A stretch of 64,000 nt of DNA from Jeotgalibacillus sp. R-1-5s-1 (GCF_004405105.1 NZ_SORW01000008.1:1-64000), one strand, 5' to 3'; shown: positions 42,637-52,621, counted from the first letter of the stretch. Numbers and translations: made by a program. Notes: a model not told the origin generated them from the sequence alone.

Positions 42637-42663
42637 CTGCGACAAACGCAGTCATTTTTTAAT
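42628..42663. terminator. Bidirectional terminator between nos and the anti-sigma gene
   Basis: AAATGACTGCG pairs with CGCAGTCATTT around ACAAA; T or A runs on both sides. Confidence 0.85.
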
Positions 42664-42668
42664 GGATA

Positions 42669-43457
42669 TTAAATGTCTGAAGCCATTACAACGTCACCTA
42701 AAGGCGTTTCGCTGTTAGCATCAGGTTCCTGTGAAATGGCAATCTGGTTCCATTGCTCGAGATCAAAGTCATTGACGTCCATTTCAAAAACAACAGTGCC
42801 GGTGCCTGATTCATTTGACTTAAATGTCCCTGCACGCTGAGGTGCTTCATCATCAATCAGCCAAACCTGATAAACTTCTTCTTCCTGAAGCGGTCCAAGA
42901 GAAGAGGCGTTGATGACAACATTGATTTCTGAACCATTTCGGACAATAGAAGCTGTTCCGTTAGGTCCGTTTTCACCTTCTATTGGTGTAAGCTGGACAA
43001 ATTGCAGCAGCTCGTCAATCGATTCCTGTGTTTCAGCGAGCTCGGTAGACTGTGTCTGCAGTTCGCTGAACAAATAGGCGTTCGCTCCCAGGGAGAGCAG
43101 CAGGACAGCAGCTGCCGGGATCAGCCATCTGGATCCTGATGGACGTTTTTTCTTATCCGCAACGAATGGGACAGGCTTTTCAAGCTTCTTTTCAACGGGC
43201 TTTTCACGAGAAATAGTCTCTGTCGCCACCGGTTTTTCTTCTGCAAACACGTGGCTTAATACTCTTTCTCTCATGCCTGCAGGAGGCTCAATTTCCTCTG
43301 ATTCGTATGGCAGATCGTCAGCCAGCGCATTCCATTCTGCAAGTTCTGTCTGACATTCTTCACAGGAGGAAAGGTGTTTTTCAAACTGTTCTTTTTCTTC
43401 GCCGGTCAGGTGACCGTTAAAATAATCAATCAGATGATCACATTGAACATTAGACAT
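42669..43457 (-). CDS. Anti-sigma factor, zinc-finger (ZAS) plus RskA-like domain
   Basis: A 262-residue single-pass membrane protein. The cytoplasmic N-terminus has the zinc-binding anti-sigma motif H-x3-C-x2-C (KHLSSCEECQTEL, about 28-36) with an upstream His/Cys, then one helix (about 112-131, WLIPAAAVLLLSLGANAYLF). The extracytoplasmic part is of the RskA type (about 160-262; VNASSLGPLQEEEVYQVWLI). It should hold the sigma factor encoded just upstream, which it overlaps by eight bases. GGAGGAAAGG precedes the start. The inducing signal is unknown. Confidence 0.9.
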   Translation of the reverse strand: MSNVQCDHLIDYFNGHLTGEEKEQFEKHLSSCEECQTELAEWNALADDLPYESEEIEPPAGMRERVLSHVFAEEKPVATETISREKPVEKKLEKPVPFVADKKKRPSGSRWLIPAAAVLLLSLGANAYLFSELQTQSTELAETQESIDELLQFVQLTPIEGENGPNGTASIVRNGSEINVVINASSLGPLQEEEVYQVWLIDDEAPQRAGTFKSNESGTGTVVFEMDVNDFDLEQWNQIAISQEPDANSETPLGDVVMASDI

Positions 43458-44013
43458 TTGCCTTTCCTCCTTCCTCTTCGATGTACTTTCTTAAATGTTT
43501 TAGTGCCAAGCGTATCCTTCCTTTTACAGTTCCAAGTGGCAGCCCGGTTTGTTTAGCGATGGCGTCCTGGGTAAGCCCCTTGAAATAAAATAGTTCAATA
43601 ATCGTGCGTTGCTCTTCTTTTAAACGGGCAACGGCTTTTCTGACGGCTTGGTTTTTCGTTTTTTCTTCCAGAATATCATCAGGTGTTTCGGCAGTTTCCT
43701 TCAGTGAATCCCGCTCTTCGAATTCCACTGTCGGTTTAGCCGCTGACTTTCTGATAAAATCGAGGGCTTTGTTGCGGGTTATCGTTAACAGCCATGAAGA
43801 AAATTTTCCTTTTGATTCATCATACTCTGCGTTTGTACGCCACAGCTTCACAAACACTTCCTGAACTGTTTCTTCTGCAAGAGTACGATCTTTTGTCATT
43901 CTGTAAGCAAATGAGTAAACAAGCTTTTCATAGCGGTCGTATAACTGTGCGAGTGCTTCTTTATCATTTTGCCTCAGCCGGACGTAAAGTTCTGTATCTG
44001 TTAAGTTCGGCAT
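43450..44013 (-). CDS. ECF-type RNA polymerase sigma factor
   Basis: A 187-residue extracytoplasmic-function sigma factor: region 2 (LAQLYDRYEKLVYSFAYRMT, AEETVQEVFVKLW, about 20-85) and region 4 (RTIIELFYFKGLTQDAIAKQ, GTVKGRIRLALKHLRKYI, about 125-180). Paired with a ZAS-RskA anti-sigma, it belongs with the SigK/RskA-like group. I chose ATG at 44013 (AAAGGAG seven bases upstream) rather than the longer frame at 44079. It is likely to control its own operon, but I could not fix a promoter. Confidence 0.9.
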   Translation of the reverse strand: MPNLTDTELYVRLRQNDKEALAQLYDRYEKLVYSFAYRMTKDRTLAEETVQEVFVKLWRTNAEYDESKGKFSSWLLTITRNKALDFIRKSAAKPTVEFEERDSLKETAETPDDILEEKTKNQAVRKAVARLKEEQRTIIELFYFKGLTQDAIAKQTGLPLGTVKGRIRLALKHLRKYIEEEGGKANV

Positions 44014-44200
44014 AGCAGACTCCTTTACACGATAATTGACTTCTGATTCTATTCTATATGAATAGGACTGCCAACTCAATTTATCGTTACATGGCTAACG
44101 GTTGTATATTGATTTTGGATCATAAAAAAGTCAACTTTTACCCGTTTTTGTTAAAAAATAAACAGGGGAGTGGGTTAATTGTGTGTGTATTAGATAAACC

Positions 44201-44313
44201 GGGCCAGATTCCCCCTTCGCTTTCCGTGGCCGGGCGGTGAACCCGCCTGTGCTTCGCCCAGTCGGTTTCACCTGACCCTTTCCGCCACAGGAGTCTTCGG
44301 GGGAATCTGGCCC
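44201..44313. repeat. Hairpin element with perfect 15-bp flanking stem
   Basis: GGGCCAGATTCCCCC (44201-44215) and its perfect complement (44299-44313) enclose an A core: CGCTTTCCGTGGCCGGGCGG, TGAACCCGCC, loop, GGTTTCACCTGACCC, TTTCCGCCACAGGAGTC. The core's inner stem has changed on both sides (TGAACC with GGTTTCA), keeping pairing. It lies in the gap between the sigma factor and mreBH promoter side, where no gene ends on the plus strand. Confidence 0.75.
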
Positions 44314-44381
44314 TCGGGAGGTAGAAAATAATTCTTTCTTAGAGAGACGTGAACCGGGCATGGGCCGTCCTTAGCTAGCGA

Positions 44382-44422
44382 ATAAAAAAGCCGGAACTCT
44401 TAAAAAAAGTTCCGGCTAAATA
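44382..44422 (-). terminator. Terminator of mreBH
   Basis: AGCCGGAACT pairs with AGTTCCGGCT around a nine-base A-rich loop; six Ts follow on the minus strand. Confidence 0.87.
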
Positions 44423-44424
44423 GG

Positions 44425-45432
44425 TTATTTTCCTGCTTTTTGCAGTTTATCAATGACAGATAGTGATTTACCTGTTCCGATTGCGACTGATTCAAGCGGG
44501 TTTGGTGCGATGTGGACGGGAACGACGATTTCTTCGCTCAGCCATTGCTGAACACCGTTTAGTAACGCTCCTCCACCTGTCAGGATCACACCGCGGTCTA
44601 CGATGTCACCACTCAGTTCAGGAGGACAGTTTTCGAGTGTTGCACGAATGGATTCAAGAATGCTCATGAGGGATTCCTGAATAGCCGCCTGAATTTCAGT
44701 GGATTGCAGTGTAATTGTTTTTGGAAGTCCTGTCACGAGATCGCGTCCGCGGATTTCCATTTCTGTTATGCTATGTTCGATCGGGGCGTGTCCGATTTCC
44801 ATTTTGATCTGCTCAGCTGTACGTTCACCGATTAGCAGGTTGTAGGATTTACGGATATGCTGAATGATATCCTCATCCATTTTGTCGCCGGCAACGCGGA
44901 TTGTATTGCATGATACGACGCCACCGTATGAAATGATGGCCACTTCGGTTGTACCTCCACCGATGTCAACAACCACGTTGGCAACTGGCTCTCCAACAGG
45001 AAGGTCTGCTCCGATCGCAGCTGCAACCGGCTCTTCAATAAGGTGAACGTGTTTTGCGCCACTGAACTTCACCGCATCCTGAATCGCACGGCGCTCAACA
45101 GATGTTGCTCCGGACGGCGTACAAACAACTACACTAGGCTTACGAAGTGAAAAGCCCATCTTTTTGCCGATTGAAGACATGATGTGCTTAAGCATTTCAG
45201 TCGTTACATCAAAATCAGCGATAACGCCATCTTTAAGTGGACGAACTGCCACAATATTACCTGGTGTTTTACCGATCATATTTTTCGCATCTGTTCCAAC
45301 TGCGAGTACTTTATTTGTATTCACATCAATTGCCACAACAGATGGCTCGTTCATAATAATTCCTTTACTTTTACTGTATACAAGTATATTAGCTGTACCT
45401 AAATCGATACCGATTTCTGCATTTGATAACAT
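44425..45432 (-). CDS. mreBH: Actin-like cell-shape protein MreBH
   Basis: A 335-residue bacterial actin. The phosphate loops are visible: [20 protein letters not shown] at the start, [18 protein letters not shown] (about 160) and [15 protein letters not shown] (about 285). The length equals B. subtilis MreBH (335), and the opening and the [17 protein letters not shown] stretch agree better with MreBH than with MreB or Mbl. It guides wall synthesis and positions the hydrolase LytE. It is a single gene, not in an mreBCD cluster, as expected for mreBH. The 280-base leader to the next gene holds a weak TATAAT at 45611-45616 (minus) but no clear -35. Confidence 0.93.
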   Translation of the reverse strand: MLSNAEIGIDLGTANILVYSKSKGIIMNEPSVVAIDVNTNKVLAVGTDAKNMIGKTPGNIVAVRPLKDGVIADFDVTTEMLKHIMSSIGKKMGFSLRKPSVVVCTPSGATSVERRAIQDAVKFSGAKHVHLIEEPVAAAIGADLPVGEPVANVVVDIGGGTTEVAIISYGGVVSCNTIRVAGDKMDEDIIQHIRKSYNLLIGERTAEQIKMEIGHAPIEHSITEMEIRGRDLVTGLPKTITLQSTEIQAAIQESLMSILESIRATLENCPPELSGDIVDRGVILTGGGALLNGVQQWLSEEIVVPVHIAPNPLESVAIGTGKSLSVIDKLQKAGK

Positions 45433-45661
45433 GTCCTATTCCTCCGATGTCACGTATTCGTCCATGTATAGAAACGTTCTCCGAGTAGTATAGACTATTT
45501 AAGAGGCGGATTGGAGGGACGAAGGTAGTAGCGGCGTGAATATTACAGGAATGTGATAGGTGTAACAATGTAAAGCGTTCACTATTATCTTGATTTGAAA
45601 GGATTGGGCAATTATATGAAAAGGGAGGCTGTAACAAAAGAATAATCATCCTGTAACGTAA

Positions 45662-45704
45662 TAAAACCCTTTCCGCTCATAGACGGAAAGAGTTTCAGTA
45701 TGCT
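45662..45704 (-). terminator. Terminator of the BMP-MCP operon
   Basis: CTTTCCG pairs with CGGAAAG around TCATAGA-type loop; on the minus strand GGTTTTATT follows. Confidence 0.8.
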
Positions 45705-45714
45705 TTATCTGTCT

Positions 45715-47385
45715 TTATTCACCACGATTGGGTATTTTGAATTGGTTCAGCTGTGATTGCATTCTAAGACTCATTTCCTGTAATTGATGAATGGCCTGGC
45801 TGACTTCTTTGAATGCGAGCTGCTGTTCATCAGCTGATGCTGAAATTTCTTCGGTACCTGCGGCGGTTTGTTCTGTTACAGCCGAGATGTTTTCAATTGC
45901 ACTTGTCACATCCACAGTGTAAGTCATGGATTCCTGCATGCTGTTAACCAGCGTGCTGAGTTCACTGTCAATAGACTGAACGCGCGAGGCAATTTGTTTG
46001 AACGATGATTCCGTTTCATTCATGGAAGAGAGCTGATGTGATGACAGTTTTTCACCCTGAACAGCTGCATCAAGAATTCCGCTCATCCCGTTTTGAATGT
46101 TCAGGACCATTGAAGTGATTTTGTCGGTCGCATCTGATGAATGATTAGCCAGCTTTTTCACTTCATTTGCCACGACTGCAAAACCTTTCCCCTGTTCGCC
46201 GGCACGTGCTGCTTCTATGGCGGCGTTTAGTGCCAGCAGGTTCGTCTGGTCTGCAATTTCTCTTACAAATTCAGCTGCCTCCTGAATTTCACTCGTGAAG
46301 GCTGAAAATGTTTCAAGTTCTTTTTTAATCGAAGAGGAGGCAGTTGCCGCTTCCTTTGTAAAATGCTTTTGCTGCTCCAGTGATTCCTGTCCATTCTGCA
46401 CAGCCTTCAGTGCTTCGTTCCCTTTAACTGCAGAGCGGGAGGTAAGCTCTTCGCTTTGCTGGAAGGTCGACTGCAGCACAGTCATCCGCTCAGATGTATC
46501 CTGAATGTCTTCAGAGATTGATTGACTTCCTTTTGCAAGTTCTTCAGTGGAAGAAGCGATCTGACTGCCGCTTTCCTCTAAATGCACGATTTTTTTAGAG
46601 ACATCTTCTGCGAAACCGGCCACCTGATCACTCACTTCATGAATGGAGAGGACCGTATCACGCAGGTTTAGCATCATATTGCTGAAGGCCTGATTTAAAA
46701 GGTGAATCTCAAACTTTGATTTTTTTGCAGATTCTTCGATTTCTACTGTCAGATCACCTTCAGCTACTCTTGAAGCCTGAGTGAGCATCCGGTTTAAAGG
46801 ATCTGTAATGCGTTTTGAAATGATCATGGACGTGATAAGCGAGACGATGACAATAACAGCAACCGCTGATAATGAAAAGATCACAATAAATGAAATTTGA
46901 CGTGCTGTTTCATTAACGGAAGCAGCGTACCAGTCATCTGCAAGAACGGTCAGCAGATAGAGATCATTTAATATACCACCGACTCTTGCTGCCTGACGGT
47001 TTGTTTCACTGACATTTCCCTGATCAAGCGATTCACCTGCAGTAAAGGTAAGGTCGCTGAATTTCGACTGAATGAGACTGAGCTGCTCTGACTGTTCACC
47101 ATTTGGCAATCGTGAAAGCAGGTCTTCAATAAAGCTTTCTGTTTCCATCAGCTGGTTTTGCGTGTTCAGCCGGTTGTTCTCTGTCGGACTTAAGCTGAAA
47201 TTGGCCAGTGACTGTTGAATAATCAGCATGTCGCTGTTTAAAGCTTCTATATCCGTTAAAATATCAACGTCATTTTCACCCGCAGAACTCATACTGACCA
47301 TTTGCCAGACAATGAATAAAATAATCGCGGTTGAGAGGATTAGTGGGATCAGAGCCAATAAAAATAATCGTTTTTTTAATGTCAT
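45715..47385 (-). CDS. Methyl-accepting chemotaxis protein, partner of the BMP lipoprotein
   Basis: A 556-residue receptor: helix 1 (about 7-28), an outside helical domain of about 130 residues, helix 2 (about 168-193, [20 protein letters not shown]), HAMP (about 194-250) and signalling domain with the tip [20 protein letters not shown]. It is read from the same transcript as a BMP-type binding lipoprotein ending 11 bases upstream; AAAGGAG lies in that gap. I infer that it responds to the loaded lipoprotein. It acts through CheA/CheW, encoded elsewhere. The second MCP of this window, at 55.9 kb, has a different sensor domain. Confidence 0.9.
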   Translation of the reverse strand: MTLKKRLFLLALIPLILSTAIILFIVWQMVSMSSAGENDVDILTDIEALNSDMLIIQQSLANFSLSPTENNRLNTQNQLMETESFIEDLLSRLPNGEQSEQLSLIQSKFSDLTFTAGESLDQGNVSETNRQAARVGGILNDLYLLTVLADDWYAASVNETARQISFIVIFSLSAVAVIVIVSLITSMIISKRITDPLNRMLTQASRVAEGDLTVEIEESAKKSKFEIHLLNQAFSNMMLNLRDTVLSIHEVSDQVAGFAEDVSKKIVHLEESGSQIASSTEELAKGSQSISEDIQDTSERMTVLQSTFQQSEELTSRSAVKGNEALKAVQNGQESLEQQKHFTKEAATASSSIKKELETFSAFTSEIQEAAEFVREIADQTNLLALNAAIEAARAGEQGKGFAVVANEVKKLANHSSDATDKITSMVLNIQNGMSGILDAAVQGEKLSSHQLSSMNETESSFKQIASRVQSIDSELSTLVNSMQESMTYTVDVTSAIENISAVTEQTAAGTEEISASADEQQLAFKEVSQAIHQLQEMSLRMQSQLNQFKIPNRGE

Positions 47386-47396
47386 GGTGTACTCCT

Positions 47397-48374
47397 TTAC
47401 TTCACAGTTTCAGGAACTTCAATGTCGCCGGAAATGATTTTTTTGCGAACGTCAATAAGCATGGCTTTTCCATTCGTATCTGCTTCAAATAAGCGGATCT
47501 CAGCTAATCCAACGCCATCTTCTTTTAACCCGAGTTCATAGCTCTCTTCCGGTAACTCACCTGAAATCAGATCATTTACAAGCTCGTAAACTGCGATATC
47601 CACATTTTTCATCATGGATGTCACCACAGATTTTTCAGCGGTATAAAATTGATCAGTATCAACACCCGCCGAGAAAATGCCGCGGTCCTGTGCTTCGAGA
47701 ATCGCACCGGTTCCTGTATAACCGGCAGCCGGATAAATAAAGTCGGCACCAGCTTCGATCTGCTTTGCTGCTATGGAACGGCCGAGGTCTGCATCACCGA
47801 AATCACCTGCATATTCAGTAATGATTGTAATGTCAGGGTTTACATATTTGGCTCCTGCTGTGAAACCTGCTTCAAACCGGTGAATCACCGGTGCATCAAC
47901 TCCGCCGATAAATCCGAGGGTGTTAGTCTTCGTTGCCATCGCAGCAACTACTCCGACAAGAAAGCTGCCTTCGTGATCTTTAAATGTCATTGAGATCACG
48001 TTATCGATTTCAGAAGTTCCATCTATTAATAGAAATTGCTGATCAGGATAAGCCTCAGCAGTTTTTTCGAGTGCTTCCTGTACGGAAAAGCCCAGACCGA
48101 CAATTAGATCGTAATCTCCTTCAACAAGCTCCAGCAATTTTTCCTCGTAATTGCCTTCCGGGGCTTCGCGGTAATCAAATAAAATATTCAGCTCATTCCG
48201 CGCGCGCTCAAGGCCGCTGAACGCTGCATCATTAAAGGAACCGTCCCCAAGACCGGTATCTGATAATAAAATGCCAACTTTTGCGTCAAAGACTGTGCGT
48301 GTATCAGCAGCCTGTGACACACACCCGCTTAGAACAAGCGCGATCAGCATTAGTGAAATCATCCATTTTTTCAT
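47397..48374 (-). CDS. BMP-family substrate-binding lipoprotein
   Basis: A 325-residue exported lipoprotein of the basic membrane protein family (Bmp/Med/PnrA), whose best-known members bind purine nucleosides. Lipobox LSGC puts the lipid on Cys18 ([18 protein letters not shown]). Fold marks include [52 protein letters not shown] and [16 protein letters not shown]. No ABC permease or ATPase gene is next to it; instead an MCP follows, so I suggest a role as a chemotaxis ligand receptor. It could also serve a transporter elsewhere. GGAGG precedes the ATG. Confidence 0.88.
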   Translation of the reverse strand: MKKWMISLMLIALVLSGCVSQAADTRTVFDAKVGILLSDTGLGDGSFNDAAFSGLERARNELNILFDYREAPEGNYEEKLLELVEGDYDLIVGLGFSVQEALEKTAEAYPDQQFLLIDGTSEIDNVISMTFKDHEGSFLVGVVAAMATKTNTLGFIGGVDAPVIHRFEAGFTAGAKYVNPDITIITEYAGDFGDADLGRSIAAKQIEAGADFIYPAAGYTGTGAILEAQDRGIFSAGVDTDQFYTAEKSVVTSMMKNVDIAVYELVNDLISGELPEESYELGLKEDGVGLAEIRLFEADTNGKAMLIDVRKKIISGDIEVPETVK

Positions 48375-48459
48375 TTGTGACTGAACCTCCTGTAGATTAA
48401 CTTAATCATGTGAAAAGAACTAGTTGTATGAATTGAATCTTTAGTACCTGTTTAATATC

Positions 48460-48502
48460 GGCAAAAAACCTCTGCAATTTACACTCTGCAGAGGTTTTAC
48501 GA
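48460..48502 (-). terminator. Terminator of the thioesterase gene
   Basis: AAACCTCTGCA pairs with TGCAGAGGTTT around ATTTACACTC; a T run follows on the minus strand. Confidence 0.85.
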
Positions 48503-48508
48503 AAAAAT

Positions 48509-49036
48509 TCACGTGTTATTTTTTTTCTTTAACGCATCGGGAGAGAAGAATGAAGCAAGCTCCTGGCTGTGCATTTTCCTCGCTTTCCGGTGAGCCGCAC
48601 GGTTTTCAGCTGTTTCATTCAGCCAGACTTCTTCTTCGGTTTCAGGAACAATCTGAGGAACCCTGGCTGGTTTTCCATCTTCACCGAGGGCAACGAAAGT
48701 CAGGAATGAAATCGCAGCAACCGCCTGTTCCCCGGTCAACAGTTTTTCACTTGTCACCCGGACAAACACCTCCATTGAACTCGTTCCGGTATAAGAAACA
48801 AACGCTTCGAGTGTCACAGCATCCCCGACACGGATCGGCTTCAGGAAGTCTACTGAGTCCGTTGATGCCGTCACTACTGGCTTCCGCGCAAGCTTAATCG
48901 CCGCGATGGAGGCAACGTTGTCGATGTAAGCCATCAGCTTGCCGCCAAACAGTGTCCCGTGATGATTCGTATCAGGAGGGAGGACATTGCTCGTCTGGAT
49001 AGTTCTCGTCTCACTCATGAATTTTTTTTCAGTCAT
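48509..49036 (-). CDS. ykhA: Hotdog-fold acyl-CoA thioesterase (YkhA-like)
   Basis: A 175-residue thioesterase that hydrolyses acyl-CoA. The family motif is visible: VLPPDTNHHGTLFGGKLMAY (catalytic Asn/Asp region, about 18-37), then VTASTDSVDFLKPIRVGD and AISFLTFVAL. It resembles B. subtilis YkhA and the E. coli YciA type. I chose ATG 49036, with GAGAGGGG upstream, over the earlier in-frame ATG 49057. It is monocistronic. Confidence 0.88.
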   Translation of the reverse strand: MTEKKFMSETRTIQTSNVLPPDTNHHGTLFGGKLMAYIDNVASIAAIKLARKPVVTASTDSVDFLKPIRVGDAVTLEAFVSYTGTSSMEVFVRVTSEKLLTGEQAVAAISFLTFVALGEDGKPARVPQIVPETEEEVWLNETAENRAAHRKARKMHSQELASFFSPDALKKKNNT

Positions 49037-49072
49037 TACAGCCAGCCCCTCTCGCAATAGGATAAAAATGAA

Positions 49073-49131
49073 AAACGGATTCCGTCTCAGACTGCAGACG
49101 AGGCAGTGCTAAAACAGAATCCGGTTTAAAC
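49073..49131 (-). terminator. Terminator of the 42-aa membrane peptide gene
   Basis: ACGGATTCCGTCT pairs with AACAGAATCCGGT with one mismatch; on the minus strand TTTTTCATTTTT follows the stem. Confidence 0.72.
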
Positions 49132-49139
49132 ATTGATCA

Positions 49140-49268
49140 TTATGGCAGAGGATCGATTTTTTCAGCATCCTTTGTGTTTAAAGGTAAACGCAGAAAATAC
49201 ATAATTGCTCCTCCGACAAGGCCCATTAAAGCACAGAAACCAAGAAGAATCGTTGTCATATATAACAT
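49140..49268 (-). CDS. Small membrane protein of 42 residues
   Basis: A short gene outside normal ORF length limits. It starts MLYMTTILLGFCALMGLVGG, forms one membrane helix (about 5-28) and ends in a polar tail with NTKDAEKIDPLP. The evidence that it is real: AAAGGAGG nine bases before the ATG, a stop just before a strong terminator, and no overlap with other genes. I do not recognise a named family. It lies between ampS and the thioesterase gene on the same strand. Confidence 0.7.
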   Translation of the reverse strand: MLYMTTILLGFCALMGLVGGAIMYFLRLPLNTKDAEKIDPLP

Positions 49269-49368
49269 AAGCGGCAGCCTCCTTTCACCGTACAAGGTAC
49301 ATTCTCACCTTAAGTATAAAGGATTTGAATGTGAATAGGAAACGCTTTTTCAGTAATACAGGATTTCC

Positions 49369-50601
49369 TTAAAATGCCCAGTCTCCGTTGCGGAATACAG
49401 GCTCAACCGTACCATCCTCTAAAATGCCGTCGATGTTCATCTGATCAGAGCCGATCATGAAATCAACGTGTGTAATACTTGAGTTAAGTCCTTTTTCAGC
49501 CAGTTCATCCTGACTCATCGTTTTTCCGCCTTCCACACAGAATGCGTAAGCACTGCCGATGGCAAGGTGATTAGAAGCATTTTCGTCGAACAGCGTGTTA
49601 AAGAAAAGGACGTTCGACTGTGAAATAGGGGACTGATGTGGTACAAGAGCCACTTCTCCAAGACGGTGCGAACCTTCATCGGTGCTGATCAGATTTTTCA
49701 GGATTTCTTCTCCTTCATCCGCCTTCACATCGGTGATACGGCCGTTTTCAAAAGTAAGGGTAAAGCCGTCAATAATATTACCGCCATAGCTGAGTGGTTT
49801 TGTGTTCGTCACATGACCTGACACGCCGTCCTTGTGAGGTACTGTAAATACTTCTTCTGTTGGCATGTTAGCCATAAATGTATTGCCTTTTTCGTTCACA
49901 CTGCCGGCACCAGCCCAGATATGCCCCTTAGGAAGCTCGATTGTCAGGTCAGTTCCAGGTGCTGTGTAATGCAGCTTACTGTATTTCTTATCATTGAGAT
50001 AATCCGCTTTTTCATGCAGCGTTTCATCGTGTGTCTTCCATGCTGCAACAGGGTCAGCCTGATCAACACGTACTGCCTTAAAGATGGCTGTCCAAAGTGC
50101 ATCGACTGCTTCCTGTTCATCCAGCTCCGGAAATACTTTCTTCGCCCAGCCGACAGATGGAGCGGCAATAACGGTCCAGCTCACTTTATCAGACTGGATA
50201 TACTGACGGTACTTTTCCATTGCTTTACCTGCAGCGCGCTGGAAATCGGAGATGCGCTGAGACTCAACGCCTTTCATCAGATCAGGACTTGCTGACACAA
50301 TATTCATAAAAGCTGCGCCTTTTTCAGCAAGCTGTTCGCGTTCCTGACGTTTCCAGTCCGGAAATTCCCCGAAAGAATCTGCAGGAGCAAGCGTATAGCG
50401 AAGCTTCGATACTTCATCATCTGACCAGTCAACAAATACCTGACGTGCACCGGCTTCATAAGCCTTTTTTGTTACCAGGCGGACAAATGGTGCATTGTCA
50501 ATGGAAGCACCGATATATAAATACTGATCTTTCTGTATGTTTACTCCTACCTTTACAGCCAGGTCTGCATATTTCTCAAACATTTCTGAATGACTTGTCA
50601 T
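49369..50601 (-). CDS. ampS: M29 family aminopeptidase AmpS
   Basis: A 410-residue metallo-aminopeptidase, the length of B. subtilis AmpS. Metal-ligand regions of the M29 family are visible: NMPTEEVFTVPHKDGVSGHV (Glu and His, about 250-270), RLGEVALVPHQSPIS (Glu, about 318), ASNHLAIGSAYAFCVEGG (His, about 345) and ITHVDFMIGS (His and Asp, about 378). There is no signal peptide. ATG at 50601 follows AAAGGAG; the longer frame at 50640 has no site. It cleaves N-terminal residues from peptides in the cytoplasm. Confidence 0.93.
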   Translation of the reverse strand: MTSHSEMFEKYADLAVKVGVNIQKDQYLYIGASIDNAPFVRLVTKKAYEAGARQVFVDWSDDEVSKLRYTLAPADSFGEFPDWKRQEREQLAEKGAAFMNIVSASPDLMKGVESQRISDFQRAAGKAMEKYRQYIQSDKVSWTVIAAPSVGWAKKVFPELDEQEAVDALWTAIFKAVRVDQADPVAAWKTHDETLHEKADYLNDKKYSKLHYTAPGTDLTIELPKGHIWAGAGSVNEKGNTFMANMPTEEVFTVPHKDGVSGHVTNTKPLSYGGNIIDGFTLTFENGRITDVKADEGEEILKNLISTDEGSHRLGEVALVPHQSPISQSNVLFFNTLFDENASNHLAIGSAYAFCVEGGKTMSQDELAEKGLNSSITHVDFMIGSDQMNIDGILEDGTVEPVFRNGDWAF

Positions 50602-50804
50602 TGTGAAATCTCCTTTAATTATGTATTTAGTACACTTCATATTTTATCAGTGTGTTTGAAAAAATCAAAAAATACTTTTCAGGGAAATAAAGGCTATCAC
50701 AAATGTCTTTTGTATGGAAGCGGAAGAAAATTCTAAAGAGAATAAGTAAGTGACCGATATAACAATTAGAGATATAGAAAAATTGTGATTGTGGGTGAAT
50801 TGAT

Positions 50805-51605
50805 TTGGATAAATCCTCTCTTTTTGGTGTCCTGTTAGGTTTTCTGGCGATTGGATCCGGAATTATACTGAAGGGTGCGCCACCGGAAGTACTGTTAAAT
50901 GGACCGGCTTTCCTGATTATCATTATGGGAACAGTAGCAGCAGTAACGATTGCATTTCCAATGAGCGAATTGAAACGCGTACCAAAGTTGTTTGGTATTT
51001 TATTTAAAGAAAGCAAAGGAACGGATGTGCCGGATGTCATTCAGATGTTTGGTGAATGGGCAGAGCTTGCAAGAAAAGAAGGGCTTCTTGCGCTTGAATC
51101 AAAAACGTCTGAAATAGAAGATTCTTTTTTGCGCAATGGTCTGGGTCTCGCGATTGACGGTCAAAATGCAGACTATATCAGAGATGTCTTAACAGAAGAA
51201 ATTGATGCAATGGAAGAAAGGCATCATTCCGGTGCGGCTATCTTTACGCAGGCGGGTACTTATGCACCTACGCTTGGTGTACTTGGAGCCGTAGTAGGGC
51301 TGATAGCAGCACTCGGTGATCTGAATGATACAGAAGCACTCGGTCATGCGATTGCCGCTGCATTCGTTGCCACATTACTCGGGATATTTACAGGGTATGT
51401 ATTGTGGCACCCGTTTGCCAATAAGTTAAAGCGTAAGTCAACAAAAGAAGTAATGGTTAAAAATATGATGATCGAAGGGATCTTGTCTGTCCTTGAAGGA
51501 GAGGCACCGCGCGTCATCGAACAAAAACTTGCCTCTTACCTGCCGGCTAAAGAACGCGAGCAGCTTATGGCTGAAGGCGGTGTGAGACAAAATGCCGAAG
51601 CGTAA
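50805..51605 (+). CDS. motA: Flagellar motor stator protein MotA
   Basis: A 266-residue membrane protein with four helices (about 4-24, 33-52, 150-170, 182-203). It forms the ion channel with MotB and pushes on FliG through the cytoplasmic loop. The pore helices 3 and 4 are typical (GVLGAVVGLIAALGD, GHAIAAAFVATLLGIFTGYV). The start MDKSSLFGVLLGF agrees with Bacillus MotA and needs the TTG at 50805; the upstream GTGGGTG is a weak site. It overlaps motB by 14 bases. Confidence 0.93.
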   Translation: MDKSSLFGVLLGFLAIGSGIILKGAPPEVLLNGPAFLIIIMGTVAAVTIAFPMSELKRVPKLFGILFKESKGTDVPDVIQMFGEWAELARKEGLLALESKTSEIEDSFLRNGLGLAIDGQNADYIRDVLTEEIDAMEERHHSGAAIFTQAGTYAPTLGVLGAVVGLIAALGDLNDTEALGHAIAAAFVATLLGIFTGYVLWHPFANKLKRKSTKEVMVKNMMIEGILSVLEGEAPRVIEQKLASYLPAKEREQLMAEGGVRQNAEA

Positions 51606-52434
51606 AAAAAAGAAGCACGAAGAACATATTGATGAATCGTGGCTGATCCCCTACGCTGACATCCTGACGCTTTTGCTGGCACTGTTTATCGTATTATTTG
51701 CCAGCAGTACCGTAGATCAGGAAAAGTTCACCCAAATGTCTGAAGTGTTCAGGGAAATCTTCTCAGGCGGTGAAAATGTGCTTGATTATTCCAGTCTGTC
51801 AGAAAGCGCAGCAACAGCTGATAATCCTGAACAGACAACGGAAACGGAGCCCACAGAAGGCATGACGGAAGAAGAGATGATGATTCAGGAATTTCTGAGT
51901 GAACAGACGGAGCGGGAAAATGCAGCCGCGGCTGATATGGAGGAGCTGCAGGAGTTACAGCAGCAGATTGATTCCTATATTGCCGGTAACGGTCTGGATG
52001 ATCAGTTTGCGACTGAACTGACAGATGAAGGATTACTGTTAACGATTCGTGATAATGTCCTGTTTACTTCCGGATCTGCAGATGTGAGAGAAGAATATAG
52101 AGATATAGCTCGCGAGGTTGCTTCACTCCTCGAGTTTGATCCACCACGTAATGTGATTATTTCAGGACATACCGATAACGTCCCGATCAGCACGGCTGCG
52201 TTCAGTTCAAACTGGGAATTGAGTGTAATGCGTGCCGTAAACTTTATGAAGCTGGTCATTGAAAATCCGAATCTGGACCCGCGCTGGTTCAGCGCAAAAG
52301 GATTTGGTGAATTTCAGCCGATTGCCACCAATGATACAGAAGAAGGCCGCGCGCAAAACAGACGGGTGGAAGTACTTGTCCTGCCGCGTGTGACAAGTAA
52401 TGGAGATATGAATACCGTTACTTCAACACCTTAA
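51592..52434 (+). CDS. motB: Flagellar motor stator protein MotB
   Basis: A 280-residue stator subunit: basic start, one helix with the ion-binding Asp23 (WLIPYADILTLLLALFIVL), an acidic linker (about 65-125) with the plug region, and an OmpA-like peptidoglycan-binding domain (about 145-270; VIISGHTDNVPIS, NWELSVMRAVNFM, NRRVEVLV). The linker is longer and more acidic than in B. subtilis MotB. ATG 51592 sits inside the end of motA, so translation is coupled. Whether it uses H+ or Na+ cannot be told. Confidence 0.93.
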   Translation: MPKRKKKKHEEHIDESWLIPYADILTLLLALFIVLFASSTVDQEKFTQMSEVFREIFSGGENVLDYSSLSESAATADNPEQTTETEPTEGMTEEEMMIQEFLSEQTERENAAAADMEELQELQQQIDSYIAGNGLDDQFATELTDEGLLLTIRDNVLFTSGSADVREEYRDIAREVASLLEFDPPRNVIISGHTDNVPISTAAFSSNWELSVMRAVNFMKLVIENPNLDPRWFSAKGFGEFQPIATNDTEEGRAQNRRVEVLVLPRVTSNGDMNTVTSTP

Positions 52435-52462
52435 ACCGCTGATGATTCAGCGGTTTTTTGCA
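52433..52462 (+). terminator. Terminator of motAB
   Basis: AACCGCTGA pairs with TCAGCGGTT around TGAT, followed by Ts. Confidence 0.88.
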
Positions 52463-52621
52463 TTACAATTAAGAAAATAATCTTTGATTTGTTTCACCTG
52501 ATCTATCAGCTAAATTCAATAAGAAACCTCCTATATTCCAGTAAACATACAAAAAATCTGTTTACTCCCTTTTTTTCTAGGGAAAAGAAACACAACTGTC
52601 ATTTGGAAGGGAGAGATTGTA

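Noticed and set aside
47649-47993. 114-residue plus-strand frame rich in Cys opposite the BMP gene
   Set aside because: It is a shadow of the BMP-family coding sequence on the other strand.
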